Source: Streptomyces sp. A1277
GTDB taxonomy: Bacteria; Actinomycetota; Actinomycetes; Streptomycetales; Streptomycetaceae
Length of the DNA stretch: 53,781 bases
Direction: 5' to 3'
NCBI RefSeq assembly: GCF_004795015.1
Contig: NZ_SSBI01000057.1
Span: 1-53,781, forward strand
Below the pieces are notes generated by a model. That model had not been told where the DNA came from, ran no database searches, and saw nothing but the letters and a program-made list of their open reading frames with translations. This document shows, in pieces, positions 27,858 to 35,485 of the stretch. Each line of letters starts with the position of its first letter. Position 1 is the stretch's first letter. A program made the position numbers and the translations under genes.

Positions 27858-28862
27858 ATGGACCACGCCCCGCAGCCCGCCGGACCCGTCCTGCCGCCCC
27901 CGCTCGGCGAACACCTGCGCTCCCCGCAGCTGCGCGCCGCCATGCTCGTCCAGCAGGAGGCCCTGCAGGCGGCCCGCGACTACCTGCGCGAGGAGGGCTT
28001 CACCGAGCTGCTGCCGCCGCTCGTCGGGCCCGTCACCGACCCGGGCGGCCGGGGCGCCAAGGCCCTGGACGTCGACTACTACGGCCGCCCGTACAAGCTG
28101 ATGACCAGCGCCATCCTCTACAAGCAGGCGTCCCTGCACGGCTTCCCGAAGCTGTTCTACATCGCGCCCAACGTGCGGGTGGAGCCGGAGGAGACCGCCA
28201 CCACCGGACGCCACCTGGTGGAGTTCCACCAGATCGACGTCGAGATCGCCGGCGCCCGCCGCGAGGACGCCCAGGAGGTCGCCGCCGGACTCCTCACCCG
28301 TGTCGCCGAGCACGTATGGACGGCGGTCCCCGGCATCCTCACCGGACTCGGGCGCCTGGAGGCGGACTTCGCGGACGTCCGCAGCGGCAAGTACGACGTG
28401 TGCACCCACCAGGAGGCCGTCGCCCGGCTGCTCGCCGTGGGTCATCCGCAGAGCCCGGACAGCGAGATCGACTGGACCGGTGAACGGCTGCTCTCCCTGG
28501 AGAGCGACCGCCCGTTCTTCGTCAACGACTACCCCAAGGGCTCGCGCGGCTTCTACGACCGCGAGGACCCCGACCGCCCCGGTGTGCTGCGCAACTTCGA
28601 CCTCATCGCCCCGCACGGCTACGGCGAGCTGGTCTCCGGCAGCGAACGCGAGTCGGACTACGCGACGATCGTCACCCGGATGCGGGAGAGCGGGGAGAAC
28701 CCCGCCAAGTACGCCTGGTACCTGAAGGAGGCGCGCGAGGGCATCCCGGCCAGCGCCGGTTTCGGCATGGGCCTGCAGCGTCTGGTCCGCTTCCTGACCG
28801 GGCTCGACTCCCTGTGGCAGGTCAGCGCCTACCCGAAGCTCCCCGGGGTGGTGGCCCCGTGA
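27858..28862 (+). CDS. class II aminoacyl-tRNA synthetase-like core (AsnRS/AspRS paralogue), possible amidating or adenylating enzyme
   Basis: The product has 334 residues. It has the AspRS/AsnRS-type class II catalytic core only: motif 2 region IAPNVRVEPEE followed by RHLVEFHQIDVE (about 100-135), and motif 3 GFGMGLQRLVRFLTGL near 300, where the usual Glu before Arg is Gln. No N-terminal OB-fold anticodon-binding domain is present, so it should not charge tRNA. The closest known layout is the archaeal AsnRS-related asparagine synthetase, which adenylates the aspartate side-chain carboxylate and amidates it. Next to glutamate mutase, the likely substrate is 3-methylaspartate, giving a 3-methylasparagine-type unit; another nucleophile than ammonia is possible. 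The start follows AGGAG. The stop overlaps the start of the next gene. Family is confident; reaction is inferred. Confidence 0.75.
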   Translation: MDHAPQPAGPVLPPPLGEHLRSPQLRAAMLVQQEALQAARDYLREEGFTELLPPLVGPVTDPGGRGAKALDVDYYGRPYKLMTSAILYKQASLHGFPKLFYIAPNVRVEPEETATTGRHLVEFHQIDVEIAGARREDAQEVAAGLLTRVAEHVWTAVPGILTGLGRLEADFADVRSGKYDVCTHQEAVARLLAVGHPQSPDSEIDWTGERLLSLESDRPFFVNDYPKGSRGFYDREDPDRPGVLRNFDLIAPHGYGELVSGSERESDYATIVTRMRESGENPAKYAWYLKEAREGIPASAGFGMGLQRLVRFLTGLDSLWQVSAYPKLPGVVAP

Positions 28863-30157
28863 GCGCCCTCACCGCACCCGGCTTCCCGGAACGGCAGATC
28901 CGCGCCCGCGCCCGGCGCGGCACCGCCGAGGTCTTCCCCGCCCCCGGCTCGTACGGGGCCGAACTCTTCGGGCCCGACGCCGGGAACGCCGCCGGCACCG
29001 ACGCGCTCGACCGGGCCCGCATCACCCCGCCCGTCTTCATGCCCGAGCGGCTCGAAAAGCTCATCGACCTGGCCCGCGAGCCCGAGTCCGGCGACGTCGA
29101 CCTGACCACCCGGACCGGCGGCTTCGCCGCCTCGCTTCCGCTGTACCTGTCCGCGTTCGGGTCCACCCGGGCGGGCAGCGGCGACCTCGCCGTCCACGCC
29201 TCGCGCCAGGCCGGCCGGCTCGGCATCCCCATGGTCATCGGGGAGAACATGGTTCCCGTCCACGGCTACCGGCGCGGCGGGGACGCCACCCGCTCCGCCC
29301 TCCTCGATCGCATCGACGCCTACCTCGGCGCCGCGCCCGAGGGCGTCGGCGGGGTCGTCGTCCAGCAGTCGACCGAGGACGCCGACTCCGAGGTCTGGAA
29401 CCTCCTCTACAGCGACCCCGCCACCCGGCCGCTGCTCGAATCCGGCCGCCTGGCCTTCGAGTTGAAGACCGGCCAGGGCGCCAAGCCGGGTCTCGGCGGC
29501 ATGACCGTCGTCGGGGGCGCGGAGGCGGAGCAGTTGGCGGACCGGTTCACGGTCACCGAGGTGTTCGGCGAGGGCGACGACCGGCGGCTGCGCTGCGCCA
29601 CGCCCGGCACCTTCACCGACGAGATCCTGCGCCAGCAACTGCGCTTCATGCGGAACAACTTCCCCAAGGCCCGTACCTGGGTGAAGTTCCACCCGGGGCG
29701 CGACATCGGGGACGCCGCCCGCACCGCCTGGGCCGCCGGGGCGGACGCCGTCACCGTGGACGGCGCGGAGGGCGGCACCGGCTGGGCCCCCCGGGTCTTC
29801 CTGGACCAGGCCGGGCTGCCGCTCGGCGAGTGCCTGCGCCGGATCGGCCGCCCCGACGGCTGCCTGCTCGCGAGCGGCGGCATGTGGGAGGGCGGACGCG
29901 CCCTGCGCGCCCTCGCCCTCGGGGCCCGGGCCGTCGGCCTGGGGCGCGCCGCCCTGATCGCGGTGGACGAGGACCCCCGGCACGGCCTGGAACGCCTCGT
30001 CGAGAGCATCGCCCTCGAACTGCGGCTGCTGACCAGCGCGTTGGGTAAGTACACGGTCTCCGCGCTGGGCCCCGAGGACCTGTGGTGGCCCGAAAGCCCC
30101 TTCGACGGGCGGTCATCGCTCGCCGCCGGGCAGTCCGCCATCGGAGCGGCGCCGTGA
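28859..30157 (+). CDS. glutamate synthase-like (GltB/FMN-domain) oxidoreductase
   Basis: The product has 432 residues. It matches the FMN-binding barrel of glutamate synthase: GQGAKPGLGG (about 203-212), KFHPGRDI (near 280), and the FMN-phosphate region DAVTVDGAEGGTGWAPRVF (near 300), then LLASGGMWEGGRALRALALGA (near 340). It lacks the glutaminase domain and the long C-terminal beta-helix of full GltB, as do the short archaeal-type proteins. The Cys-rich Fe-S segment typical of GltB is not obvious. It probably handles an imino acid or glutamate in the same pathway as glutamate mutase and the AsnRS-like protein. The GTG start overlaps the preceding stop, and its own stop overlaps the next gene. 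Confidence 0.75.
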   Translation: MSALTAPGFPERQIRARARRGTAEVFPAPGSYGAELFGPDAGNAAGTDALDRARITPPVFMPERLEKLIDLAREPESGDVDLTTRTGGFAASLPLYLSAFGSTRAGSGDLAVHASRQAGRLGIPMVIGENMVPVHGYRRGGDATRSALLDRIDAYLGAAPEGVGGVVVQQSTEDADSEVWNLLYSDPATRPLLESGRLAFELKTGQGAKPGLGGMTVVGGAEAEQLADRFTVTEVFGEGDDRRLRCATPGTFTDEILRQQLRFMRNNFPKARTWVKFHPGRDIGDAARTAWAAGADAVTVDGAEGGTGWAPRVFLDQAGLPLGECLRRIGRPDGCLLASGGMWEGGRALRALALGARAVGLGRAALIAVDEDPRHGLERLVESIALELRLLTSALGKYTVSALGPEDLWWPESPFDGRSSLAAGQSAIGAAP

Positions 30158-30498
30158 CCGCCCGTCCGTACCGCCGGCGCGGCCGCAGCGTCCAGGCCCG
30201 TTTCCTGGTGCGGGAGCTCCCCGGCATCACCGTCTCCGCCGACGACGACGGCGTACGGGACGCGGAGGGCCGCGACACTCTGGCCCAAGCGGCCCGCCGC
30301 GCCGCCGAGCGCACCCTCGCCGAGGCGGGCCGGGGCTACCTCGGCGGCCGCCTGGAACTGCGCACCCACGGCGGCGGCGTGCGCGGCCGCCGGGCCCTGC
30401 ACGACGCAGCCGGCCGCGCCGCCACCCTGGCCGTCACCGCGACGCTGCGCGGCGACGACACCGGGGTCAGCGTCCGCGCCACCCGAAGACCCCGCTGA
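30154..30498 (+). CDS. hypothetical protein (114 aa), last gene of the methylaspartate operon
   Basis: The GTG start at 30154 overlaps the stop of the preceding gene (GTGA), so translation is coupled. The 114-residue product is basic and Arg-rich at both ends (TARPYRRRGRSVQARF and SVRATRRPR) with a central Ala/Arg helix (TLAQAARRAAERTLAEAG). I see no signal peptide or membrane segment and do not recognise a family. Tight coupling to the GltB-like gene suggests an accessory role in the same step. Two inverted repeats at 30517-30575 follow it before the exporter gene. Confidence 0.6.
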   Translation: MTARPYRRRGRSVQARFLVRELPGITVSADDDGVRDAEGRDTLAQAARRAAERTLAEAGRGYLGGRLELRTHGGGVRGRRALHDAAGRAATLAVTATLRGDDTGVSVRATRRPR

Positions 30499-30516
30499 AC
30501 CGCTCACTCCTAGGCC

Positions 30517-30575
30517 CCTGTCGTCACATGCCCGTCTACCGGACGACAAATTCCCGTCTGCCTCACGACGACAGG
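30517..30575 (+). promoter_or_regulatory. inverted repeat between the methylaspartate operon and the MFS gene
   Basis: CCTGTCGTC (30517-30525) and GACGACAGG (30567-30575) form a perfect 9-bp inverted repeat around 41 bp that itself contains two CCCGTCT...ACGAC half-repeats (from about 30530 and 30553). The region lies 32 bp before the exporter start and may be an operator or a leader hairpin for the exporter. Confidence 0.4.
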
Positions 30576-30607
30576 CCCCAGCCCTCTCCCTCAGGAAGCC
30601 CAACCCC

Positions 30608-31906
30608 ATGACAACGAACCCCTCCGCCCCCTCGTCCGAGGCGGCGTCCGCCCCGGACTGGCGGCGCATCGGCAGCTTCGTCACCGGCCAGGCCGCCGTC
30701 CAGTGCGGAAGCTTCGCCCTCCTCATCGCCATGAACTGGACCGCGGTCCAGATCGGCGGGCGGGGCGCCGTGACCCTCGTGATCCTCGCCTCCACGCTGC
30801 CGCGTGCCCTGATGCTGCTGTTCGGCGGCGCACTCGCGGACAGCCTCGGCCCACGCGCCGTCCTGCTGCGGGCGACCGCCACCCGGCTCGTCGTCCTCGC
30901 CCTCGGTGTCCTGGTCACCGCGGGCGCCGACAGCCTCTGGCCCCTGGTCGCCGTCGCCGTGGTGGAGGGCTCCCTGCTCGGCCTCACCGGTCCGGCATCC
31001 GGCGTCCTGCTCACCCGGCTGGCCCCTCAGGAGCACCTGGGCCGCGCAAACTCCCTGTTCTCCATGGTGATGCGGCTCGCGCCGATCGCCGGGTCACCGC
31101 TCGGGGCGTGGCTGGTGGTGGCGGGCGCCCTGTCCGACGTCATGATCGTCTCGGCCGCCGGATGCGCCGTCTGGCTCGTCTGCGCCTTCCACGTCACCCA
31201 CGGCATGCACCGCCCCGAACGCCGCTCCGGGGCGAGCCCCTCGCTGTTGCGGCGCTCCGGTGACGGGCTTCTGCTGCTGGGCGCCCACCCGAAGCTGCGG
31301 TGGATGTTCATCGCCTGCTTCTGCATGGACTTCGCGTTCCTGTGGCCGGCCGAGGTCGCCCTGCCGCTGCGCGCCTCCGGCGAGGGGTGGGGCATCGGCT
31401 CGGTCGCGGCGGCCCTGACCGCGTTCAGCGCGGGTGCGCTGGCGTCGGCGGCGTTGGGCGCGGCCCTCGCCCACCGCATCCCGGTCCCGGTCAAGCTCCT
31501 GGTCACCGGCACCGGACTCGCCGTCGGCATGGGCTCCATGGCGCTGGTCCCGTCCCCGAGCGTCCTGGCGGTCACGGCGTGCGTCGTCGGCCTCTTCTCG
31601 GGGCTCAACGGCCCGGCCCTGGTCACCGCGTACCAACAGGCCGTCCCCGAGGGCCGGCTGGGCGCCGCGATGTCCACCTTCTCCCTGTCCAGCATCGGAG
31701 CGGCGCCCCTGTCGCTCGCCGTCTTCAGTTCGATCTCCGCCCCGCTGGGCGTGACCGGCACCTGGCTGCTGTGCGCGGCCGTCGCCCTGTTCTCGCCCGT
31801 GGCCGCCACCCTCGCGCTGCGCTCCCCCGTGACGCGCACGAACCCCGGCACCGCGGAGGTCACCGCCGCCACCGCCGCCCCCGAGCCCACCGCCACAGCC
31901 GTGTGA
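30608..31906 (+). CDS. MFS transporter, probable peptide exporter (EntS-like family)
   Basis: The product has 432 residues with about 12 hydrophobic segments and a basic loop after segment 2 (GGALADSLGPRAVLLR), the MFS motif A region. The segment LTRLAPQEHLGRANSLFSMVMRL and the matching half-repeat YQQAVPEGRLGAAMSTFSLSS are characteristic of the EntS/MFS_3-type branch, which includes siderophore and antibiotic exporters. The ATG follows CAGGAAG. It lies between the precursor operon and the PPTase gene on the same strand, so it most likely exports the peptide and gives self-protection. Substrate is inferred from position only. Confidence 0.85.
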   Translation: MTTNPSAPSSEAASAPDWRRIGSFVTGQAAVQCGSFALLIAMNWTAVQIGGRGAVTLVILASTLPRALMLLFGGALADSLGPRAVLLRATATRLVVLALGVLVTAGADSLWPLVAVAVVEGSLLGLTGPASGVLLTRLAPQEHLGRANSLFSMVMRLAPIAGSPLGAWLVVAGALSDVMIVSAAGCAVWLVCAFHVTHGMHRPERRSGASPSLLRRSGDGLLLLGAHPKLRWMFIACFCMDFAFLWPAEVALPLRASGEGWGIGSVAAALTAFSAGALASAALGAALAHRIPVPVKLLVTGTGLAVGMGSMALVPSPSVLAVTACVVGLFSGLNGPALVTAYQQAVPEGRLGAAMSTFSLSSIGAAPLSLAVFSSISAPLGVTGTWLLCAAVALFSPVAATLALRSPVTRTNPGTAEVTAATAAPEPTATAV

Positions 31907-31913
31907 GGCAGAC

Positions 31914-32675
31914 ATGTCCCTGCTGGAACCCAGTCCACCGCCCGCCCTCGACCGCCTGCTCCGCCCGACCGCGCTGCCCCCGCTCCCCGCGGCGCTGCCC
32001 CCGCTGACCGGTCCCGGCCCCGGGGCCGCGCAGCTCTGGCTGGTCGCCACCGCCGCGCACGAGGAGAGCGCGACCCGGTACGCCCCGCTCGTCCTCGGCC
32101 CCTCGGAGCTGGCCCGGGCGGAGGAGTTCCGCCGCCCCACCGACCGGGCCACCTACCTGTGTGCCCATGTCGGGTTGCGCCGGGTGCTCGGCAACCACCT
32201 GGGCGTCGCGCCCCGCACCGTCTCGGTGGCCCGGTCTCCGTGCCCGGGCTGCGGCGGACCGCACGGCCGGCCCGTCCTGCCCGGCGGGCACCTGCACTTC
32301 TCGCTGTCGCACTGCGAGGGCCTGAGCCTCATCGCCGTCGCCGCCACCCCGGTCGGGGTGGACGTCGAGCCGGTGCCGAACCCGCGGACCCTGGTCGAGG
32401 CGGCCGATGTCCTGCACCCGGCGGAGTCGGCGGAACTCGCCGCCCTCTCCCCCGCGATCCGCCCGGCGGCGTTCGCCCGGCTGTGGACCAGGAAGGAGGC
32501 GTATCTGAAGGGGCTCGGCATCGGCCTGGGCGCGGACCCGTCGACCGAGTACGTCGGCGCGGGCGAGGCACCGGCCGCCCCGTCCGGGTGGCTGCTGGCC
32601 GACATCGCCGTCCCCCACGGCCACCGGGCCGCGGTGGCGGTCCACCGCCGGGGCATCGGCGCCGGCCCCGACTGA
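31914..32675 (+). CDS. Sfp-type 4'-phosphopantetheinyl transferase
   Basis: The product has 253 residues. The three family regions are present: HLHFSLSHCEG near residue 125, the Mg-binding GVDVEP near 145, and WTRKEAYLKGLGIGLG near 188. Sfp-type enzymes transfer the phosphopantetheine arm of CoA to the conserved Ser of carrier domains; this one probably serves the seven T domains of the cluster. There are 7 bp between the exporter stop and this ATG, so the two are co-transcribed. It is the last intact cluster gene; the IS110-type remnant begins within a few bases of its stop. Confidence 0.95.
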   Translation: MSLLEPSPPPALDRLLRPTALPPLPAALPPLTGPGPGAAQLWLVATAAHEESATRYAPLVLGPSELARAEEFRRPTDRATYLCAHVGLRRVLGNHLGVAPRTVSVARSPCPGCGGPHGRPVLPGGHLHFSLSHCEGLSLIAVAATPVGVDVEPVPNPRTLVEAADVLHPAESAELAALSPAIRPAAFARLWTRKEAYLKGLGIGLGADPSTEYVGAGEAPAAPSGWLLADIAVPHGHRAAVAVHRRGIGAGPD

Positions 32676-32689
32676 CAGTGAGGATGTGA

Positions 32690-32872
32690 GTGGTGGTTCT
32701 GCTGATGCGTCTGACTCGCCGACTGACTGACGTCTTCGACTGTCCTGTTTCGGATTTGTCGGCGCATCGGCGGAGCCACCACGCACGCGGCCGGACGGGC
32801 GTTTGTGACTTCATAGGAGCTTGGTCCAGAAGCCCCGTCACTGTCTTGTCCACCCGCCCGACCGGCGCGTGC
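32690..32872 (+). ncRNA. candidate IS110 bridge RNA
   Basis: Stem 1: 32690-32709 pairs with 32763-32782 over 20 positions, 17 Watson-Crick and 3 G-U with the U on the left arm, so only the top-strand transcript pairs fully. Loop 53 nt. Stem 2: 32783-32801 pairs with 32855-32872 with one bulged G and one mismatch, loop 53 nt, with an inner GTGAC/GTCAC pair. Two adjacent stems with large loops upstream of an IS110 recombinase match the bridge RNA arrangement (target- and donor-binding loops). Expression is not shown. Confidence 0.55.
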
Positions 32873-32905
32873 CGCCCTCGGAACGGACACGCCACAAGGA
32901 CGGAC

Positions 32906-33250
32906 ATGACCAGCATGACGCACGACGGCCCGCAGATCACCGGCGGAGTCGACACCCACGGCCTGACGCACCACGGGGCGGTGATCGACTCCATCGGCCG
33001 GCACCTGGCCGACCGCGAGTTCCCCGCCTCCATCCGCGGCTATCGCGACCTGCTCGACTGGATGCGCTCCCACGGCACGCTGACCGCGGTGGGGGTGGAG
33101 GGCACGGGTGCCTACGGGGCCGAGCTCGCCCGGGTGCTGACCGCGGCCGGGGTCACGGTCATCGACGTCGACCGGCCGGACCGCAAGACCCGGCGGATGA
33201 AAGGCAAGTCCGACCCGATCGACTCCTACGCGGCCGCAACGGCCGTACTT
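32906..33250 (+). pseudogene. truncated IS110-family recombinase (DEDD/RuvC-like N-terminal part)
   Basis: The ATG at 32906 opens a frame of about 115 residues. It matches the RuvC-like N terminus of IS110 transposases: GGVDTHGLTHHGAVID near residue 13 (first acidic residue in the D-T-H motif), VGVEGTGAYGAELARVL near 62 (Glu), and DRPDRKTRRMKGKSDPIDSY near 90 (DxxD). The match stops after AAATAVL near 33250, where Pro-rich unrelated sequence begins. The C-terminal Tnp domain with its catalytic Ser is missing, so the protein cannot be active. The upstream leader still carries the bridge-RNA-like stems. Confidence 0.8.
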
Positions 33251-33319
33251 TTCCCGGCGCCGCCGCCCCGCGCCGAAGCGGTCCGCGGTCCGTGGTCCGT
33301 GTGCCGACGAGGACGACGG

Positions 33320-33356
33320 CTCGCTGTGACGCCCTCGCGGCGGGCGTCACAGCGAG
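33320..33356. terminator. perfect 15-bp hairpin at the end of the MFS fragment
   Basis: CTCGCTGTGACGCCC (33320-33334) pairs perfectly with GGGCGTCACAGCGAG (33342-33356) around a 7-nt loop. It overlaps the stop codon (33347-33349) of the minus-strand MFS fragment and has no T tract on either side. It could work as a terminator in both directions, or be an inverted duplication formed at a deletion junction. Confidence 0.5.
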
Positions 33357-33567
33357 GTGGAGGCGACCCGGCCCATCAGGTGGGCGGGGACGATCGCCTG
33401 CCGGAGGGAGGGCCCGAGCACCATCGTGGCGCCCGTGCCGGCCCCGCAGACGGCGAGCGCCAGTCCGGCCGCGTAGGGATTCGGGGCGGAGGCCAGCCCC
33501 GGGATGGCAATGCCTTCGACGGCTTCCGTGCAGGTCAGTGCGGTGCCGGTGCCGAGGCGTCGGCCTC
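33347..33567 (-). pseudogene. fragment of an MFS transporter
   Basis: On the minus strand, about 73 residues resemble the C-terminal half of an MFS protein: NPYAAGLALAVCGAGTGATM is a membrane segment, followed by LGPSLRQAIVPAHLMGRVAS, the common (S)LRQxxVPxxLxGRV motif. The frame ends at 33347 just after that motif, where normal proteins continue for another 150 or more residues. Upstream (33568-33673) the same frame gives unrelated, Trp/Arg-rich sequence. So this piece has lost both ends. It lies beside the IS110 remnant and was probably cut during the rearrangement that left that scar. Confidence 0.6.
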
Positions 33568-33592
33568 TCGTCGCCCGGAGGGCATGCGAGTA

Positions 33593-33614
33593 ATGGTCAA
33601 CGTTTCTTGACCAT
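33593..33614. promoter_or_regulatory. perfect inverted repeat, possible operator
   Basis: ATGGTCAA (33593-33600) and TTGACCAT (33607-33614) form a perfect 8-bp inverted repeat with a 6-bp centre, more AT-rich than its surroundings. It lies about 130 bp before the phosphatase start and just outside the MFS fragment. It may be an orphan operator of the lost transporter gene, such as a MarR or TetR site. Confidence 0.4.
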
Positions 33615-33746
33615 GGTGCAACGGGTTTCGCGCGCACCTTCCCGATCCACCGTGGCGGCCACTCGGCCCACACCGGCTGGCGTGCCCGGCGCCCCGCCCC
33701 GATGCTGTTTCACACCCGTCGCCGCACCGCACCGATAAGGCCCGAC

Positions 33747-35465
33747 ATGCCCCTGGACGACCCCTCTTCGGTGGACGGCGTGCGCTCCCGGCTGGAGCTG
33801 CGGGCGATCCGGGAGCTGCTGGAGAGCCAGCGGCGACGCGTCACGGCGTACACCGAGCTCCACCCCGCCGGCCCCGCGCCCTCGGCCCCGCCGCCCCAGG
33901 TGTCCTCGGCGCCACCTTCCCTCCAGGAGGTGCTCGACGCCCTCCCGGTGGCGGCTCTGCTGGTGGTCCCGGTGTTCGATGACGACGGCGCGCTCCGGGA
34001 CGTCTTCTACGTGACCCAGAACGCCGCGGCCCGCGCCTATGCGGCCTCCCGGCCGCCCCTGGGTTCGGTGCCGCGGGAGGCCGGCCCCGCATCGCTCTTC
34101 GAGCTCTTCCCCGCCCTCTCCCGTACGCCGGTCCCCGGCATGATGACCCGCGCGTACCAGCAGGGCAAGCCGCAGGGCCCCGAAACGGCGGAGTGGCTCG
34201 TGAGCACCCCGTCGGGACCGGTGCGCATCAGCGGCGAGGTCCGGGTCGCCCCCTGCGGTGACCACCTCCTGGTGTCATGGGAGCGCGGAAGCCGGCTCCG
34301 TATGGCGTCAGCCACCCAGCACCTCGTCCGCTCCTGCTGGGCGGAGTGGAATCTCGGCGACCACGGGATCGAGCCCTCCCGCGGATTCCGTCAGGTACTC
34401 GGCCTGCCCGGCGACACACCGGTGCCGGACCTGCTGGAGCTGGCGACGGCCACCACACCGGACAGCCTGCCCGGTCTGTACCGGACGCTGTACGACGTCA
34501 TCCTGCGCAAGCGCACCGCCGAGTGCGAACTGCGCCTGCGCAGGCGCCGCGAGCGCGTGTTCCGCATGGTCGCCGAACCCGTGCGCATCGCTCCGGGCAG
34601 CCTGGTCTGGGCCCTGCGGGCGGTCCTCATCGACGTCACCACGGACCGGCTGCACCGCGAGGCGGCCGAGCGTGCCGCACGCGAGGCACGCCGTGAGCGT
34701 GAGCGCACCGACGCCGTCGCCGAGGTCGCCGACGTCCTGCGCGAAGCGGTGCTGCCGCACTTCCAGGACGAGCCGGCCCCCTTCGGACTCGACGCGGCGG
34801 CCGTCTACCGGCCCGACGCGCGGGAGGCCGGAGTCGGTGGCGACTGGTACAAGGCGCGCAGCCTTCCCGACGGCCGCCTCCTGATCGCCCTGGGCGACGC
34901 CCGCGGGCACGGCCTGGAGGCGGCGACTTTGATGGCCAAGCTGCGGTACGCCCTCGCCGGCCTCGCCTACACCGAGGAGTCCGTAGAACGGCTGACGGGA
35001 TGGCTCAACGAGGTGGCCTGCGCCGACGGGAGCGAGTCCACCGCCACCGCGATCGTCGCCCGCTTCCACCCGGAACGCGCCCTGCTCCGCTGGACCTGCG
35101 CCGGGCATCCGCGCCCCGTGCTGGTACGCGACGGCCTCGCCGCCCAGTTGCCGGCCCCCGAGGGCGGACCCGGCCTCCCGCTGGGGGTCATGCCCGGCGC
35201 GGCGTACACCGCCACCACCACGCCCGTGGAGGTCGGCGACATCGTCCTGATGTACTCGGACGGCCTGACCGAACGCCGCACCAGCGACCCCGATCTGGAC
35301 ACGCGGCGCTTCCTCACCGCCGCGGAACACTGCTTCCGGGAAGCCGCCCCGGGCGTCGGCAACACCGGACTCCAGGACTACGCCGAACGGCTCGTCGCCC
35401 ACCTGGACGGCCCCCACCGCACCGACGACGCGACCCTCCTGGCCCTGCGCCGCATCAGCGGCTAG
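33747..35465 (+). CDS. SpoIIE-type PP2C serine phosphatase with PAS-like sensor region
   Basis: The product has about 572 residues. The N-terminal 320 residues hold sensor-type sequence, including a PAS-like stretch near 50-100 (LDALPVAALLVVPVFDDDGA) and a second about 180-310. A short Arg/Glu-rich helix (EAAERAAREARRERER) precedes the catalytic domain at about 340-570: VGGDWYKARSLPDGRLLIALGDARGHG (metal-binding Asp residues), LRWTCAGHPRPVLV, IVLMYSDGLTERR, and the final TDDATLLALR. This is the SpoIIE/RsbU-like phosphatase common in Streptomyces, which usually dephosphorylates an anti-anti-sigma protein. I chose the ATG at 33747 because ATAAGG lies at the right distance; an in-frame ATG at 33702 is possible. 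No partner kinase or anti-sigma gene is next to it. Confidence 0.88.
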   Translation: MPLDDPSSVDGVRSRLELRAIRELLESQRRRVTAYTELHPAGPAPSAPPPQVSSAPPSLQEVLDALPVAALLVVPVFDDDGALRDVFYVTQNAAARAYAASRPPLGSVPREAGPASLFELFPALSRTPVPGMMTRAYQQGKPQGPETAEWLVSTPSGPVRISGEVRVAPCGDHLLVSWERGSRLRMASATQHLVRSCWAEWNLGDHGIEPSRGFRQVLGLPGDTPVPDLLELATATTPDSLPGLYRTLYDVILRKRTAECELRLRRRRERVFRMVAEPVRIAPGSLVWALRAVLIDVTTDRLHREAAERAAREARRERERTDAVAEVADVLREAVLPHFQDEPAPFGLDAAAVYRPDAREAGVGGDWYKARSLPDGRLLIALGDARGHGLEAATLMAKLRYALAGLAYTEESVERLTGWLNEVACADGSESTATAIVARFHPERALLRWTCAGHPRPVLVRDGLAAQLPAPEGGPGLPLGVMPGAAYTATTTPVEVGDIVLMYSDGLTERRTSDPDLDTRRFLTAAEHCFREAAPGVGNTGLQDYAERLVAHLDGPHRTDDATLLALRRISG

Positions 35466-35485
35466 GCATCCGGCGCGAACAGGCT

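Larger units (their letters stand above)
32676..33250 (+). mobile_element. IS110-family element, left-end remnant
   Basis: The remnant has a non-coding leader of about 215 bp with two long stem-loops, then the 5' part of an IS110-type recombinase gene that stops matching at about 33250. No right end is seen. IS110 elements lack terminal inverted repeats, so the exact left boundary cannot be fixed. Insertion just past the PPTase stop marks the cluster edge. Confidence 0.65.
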
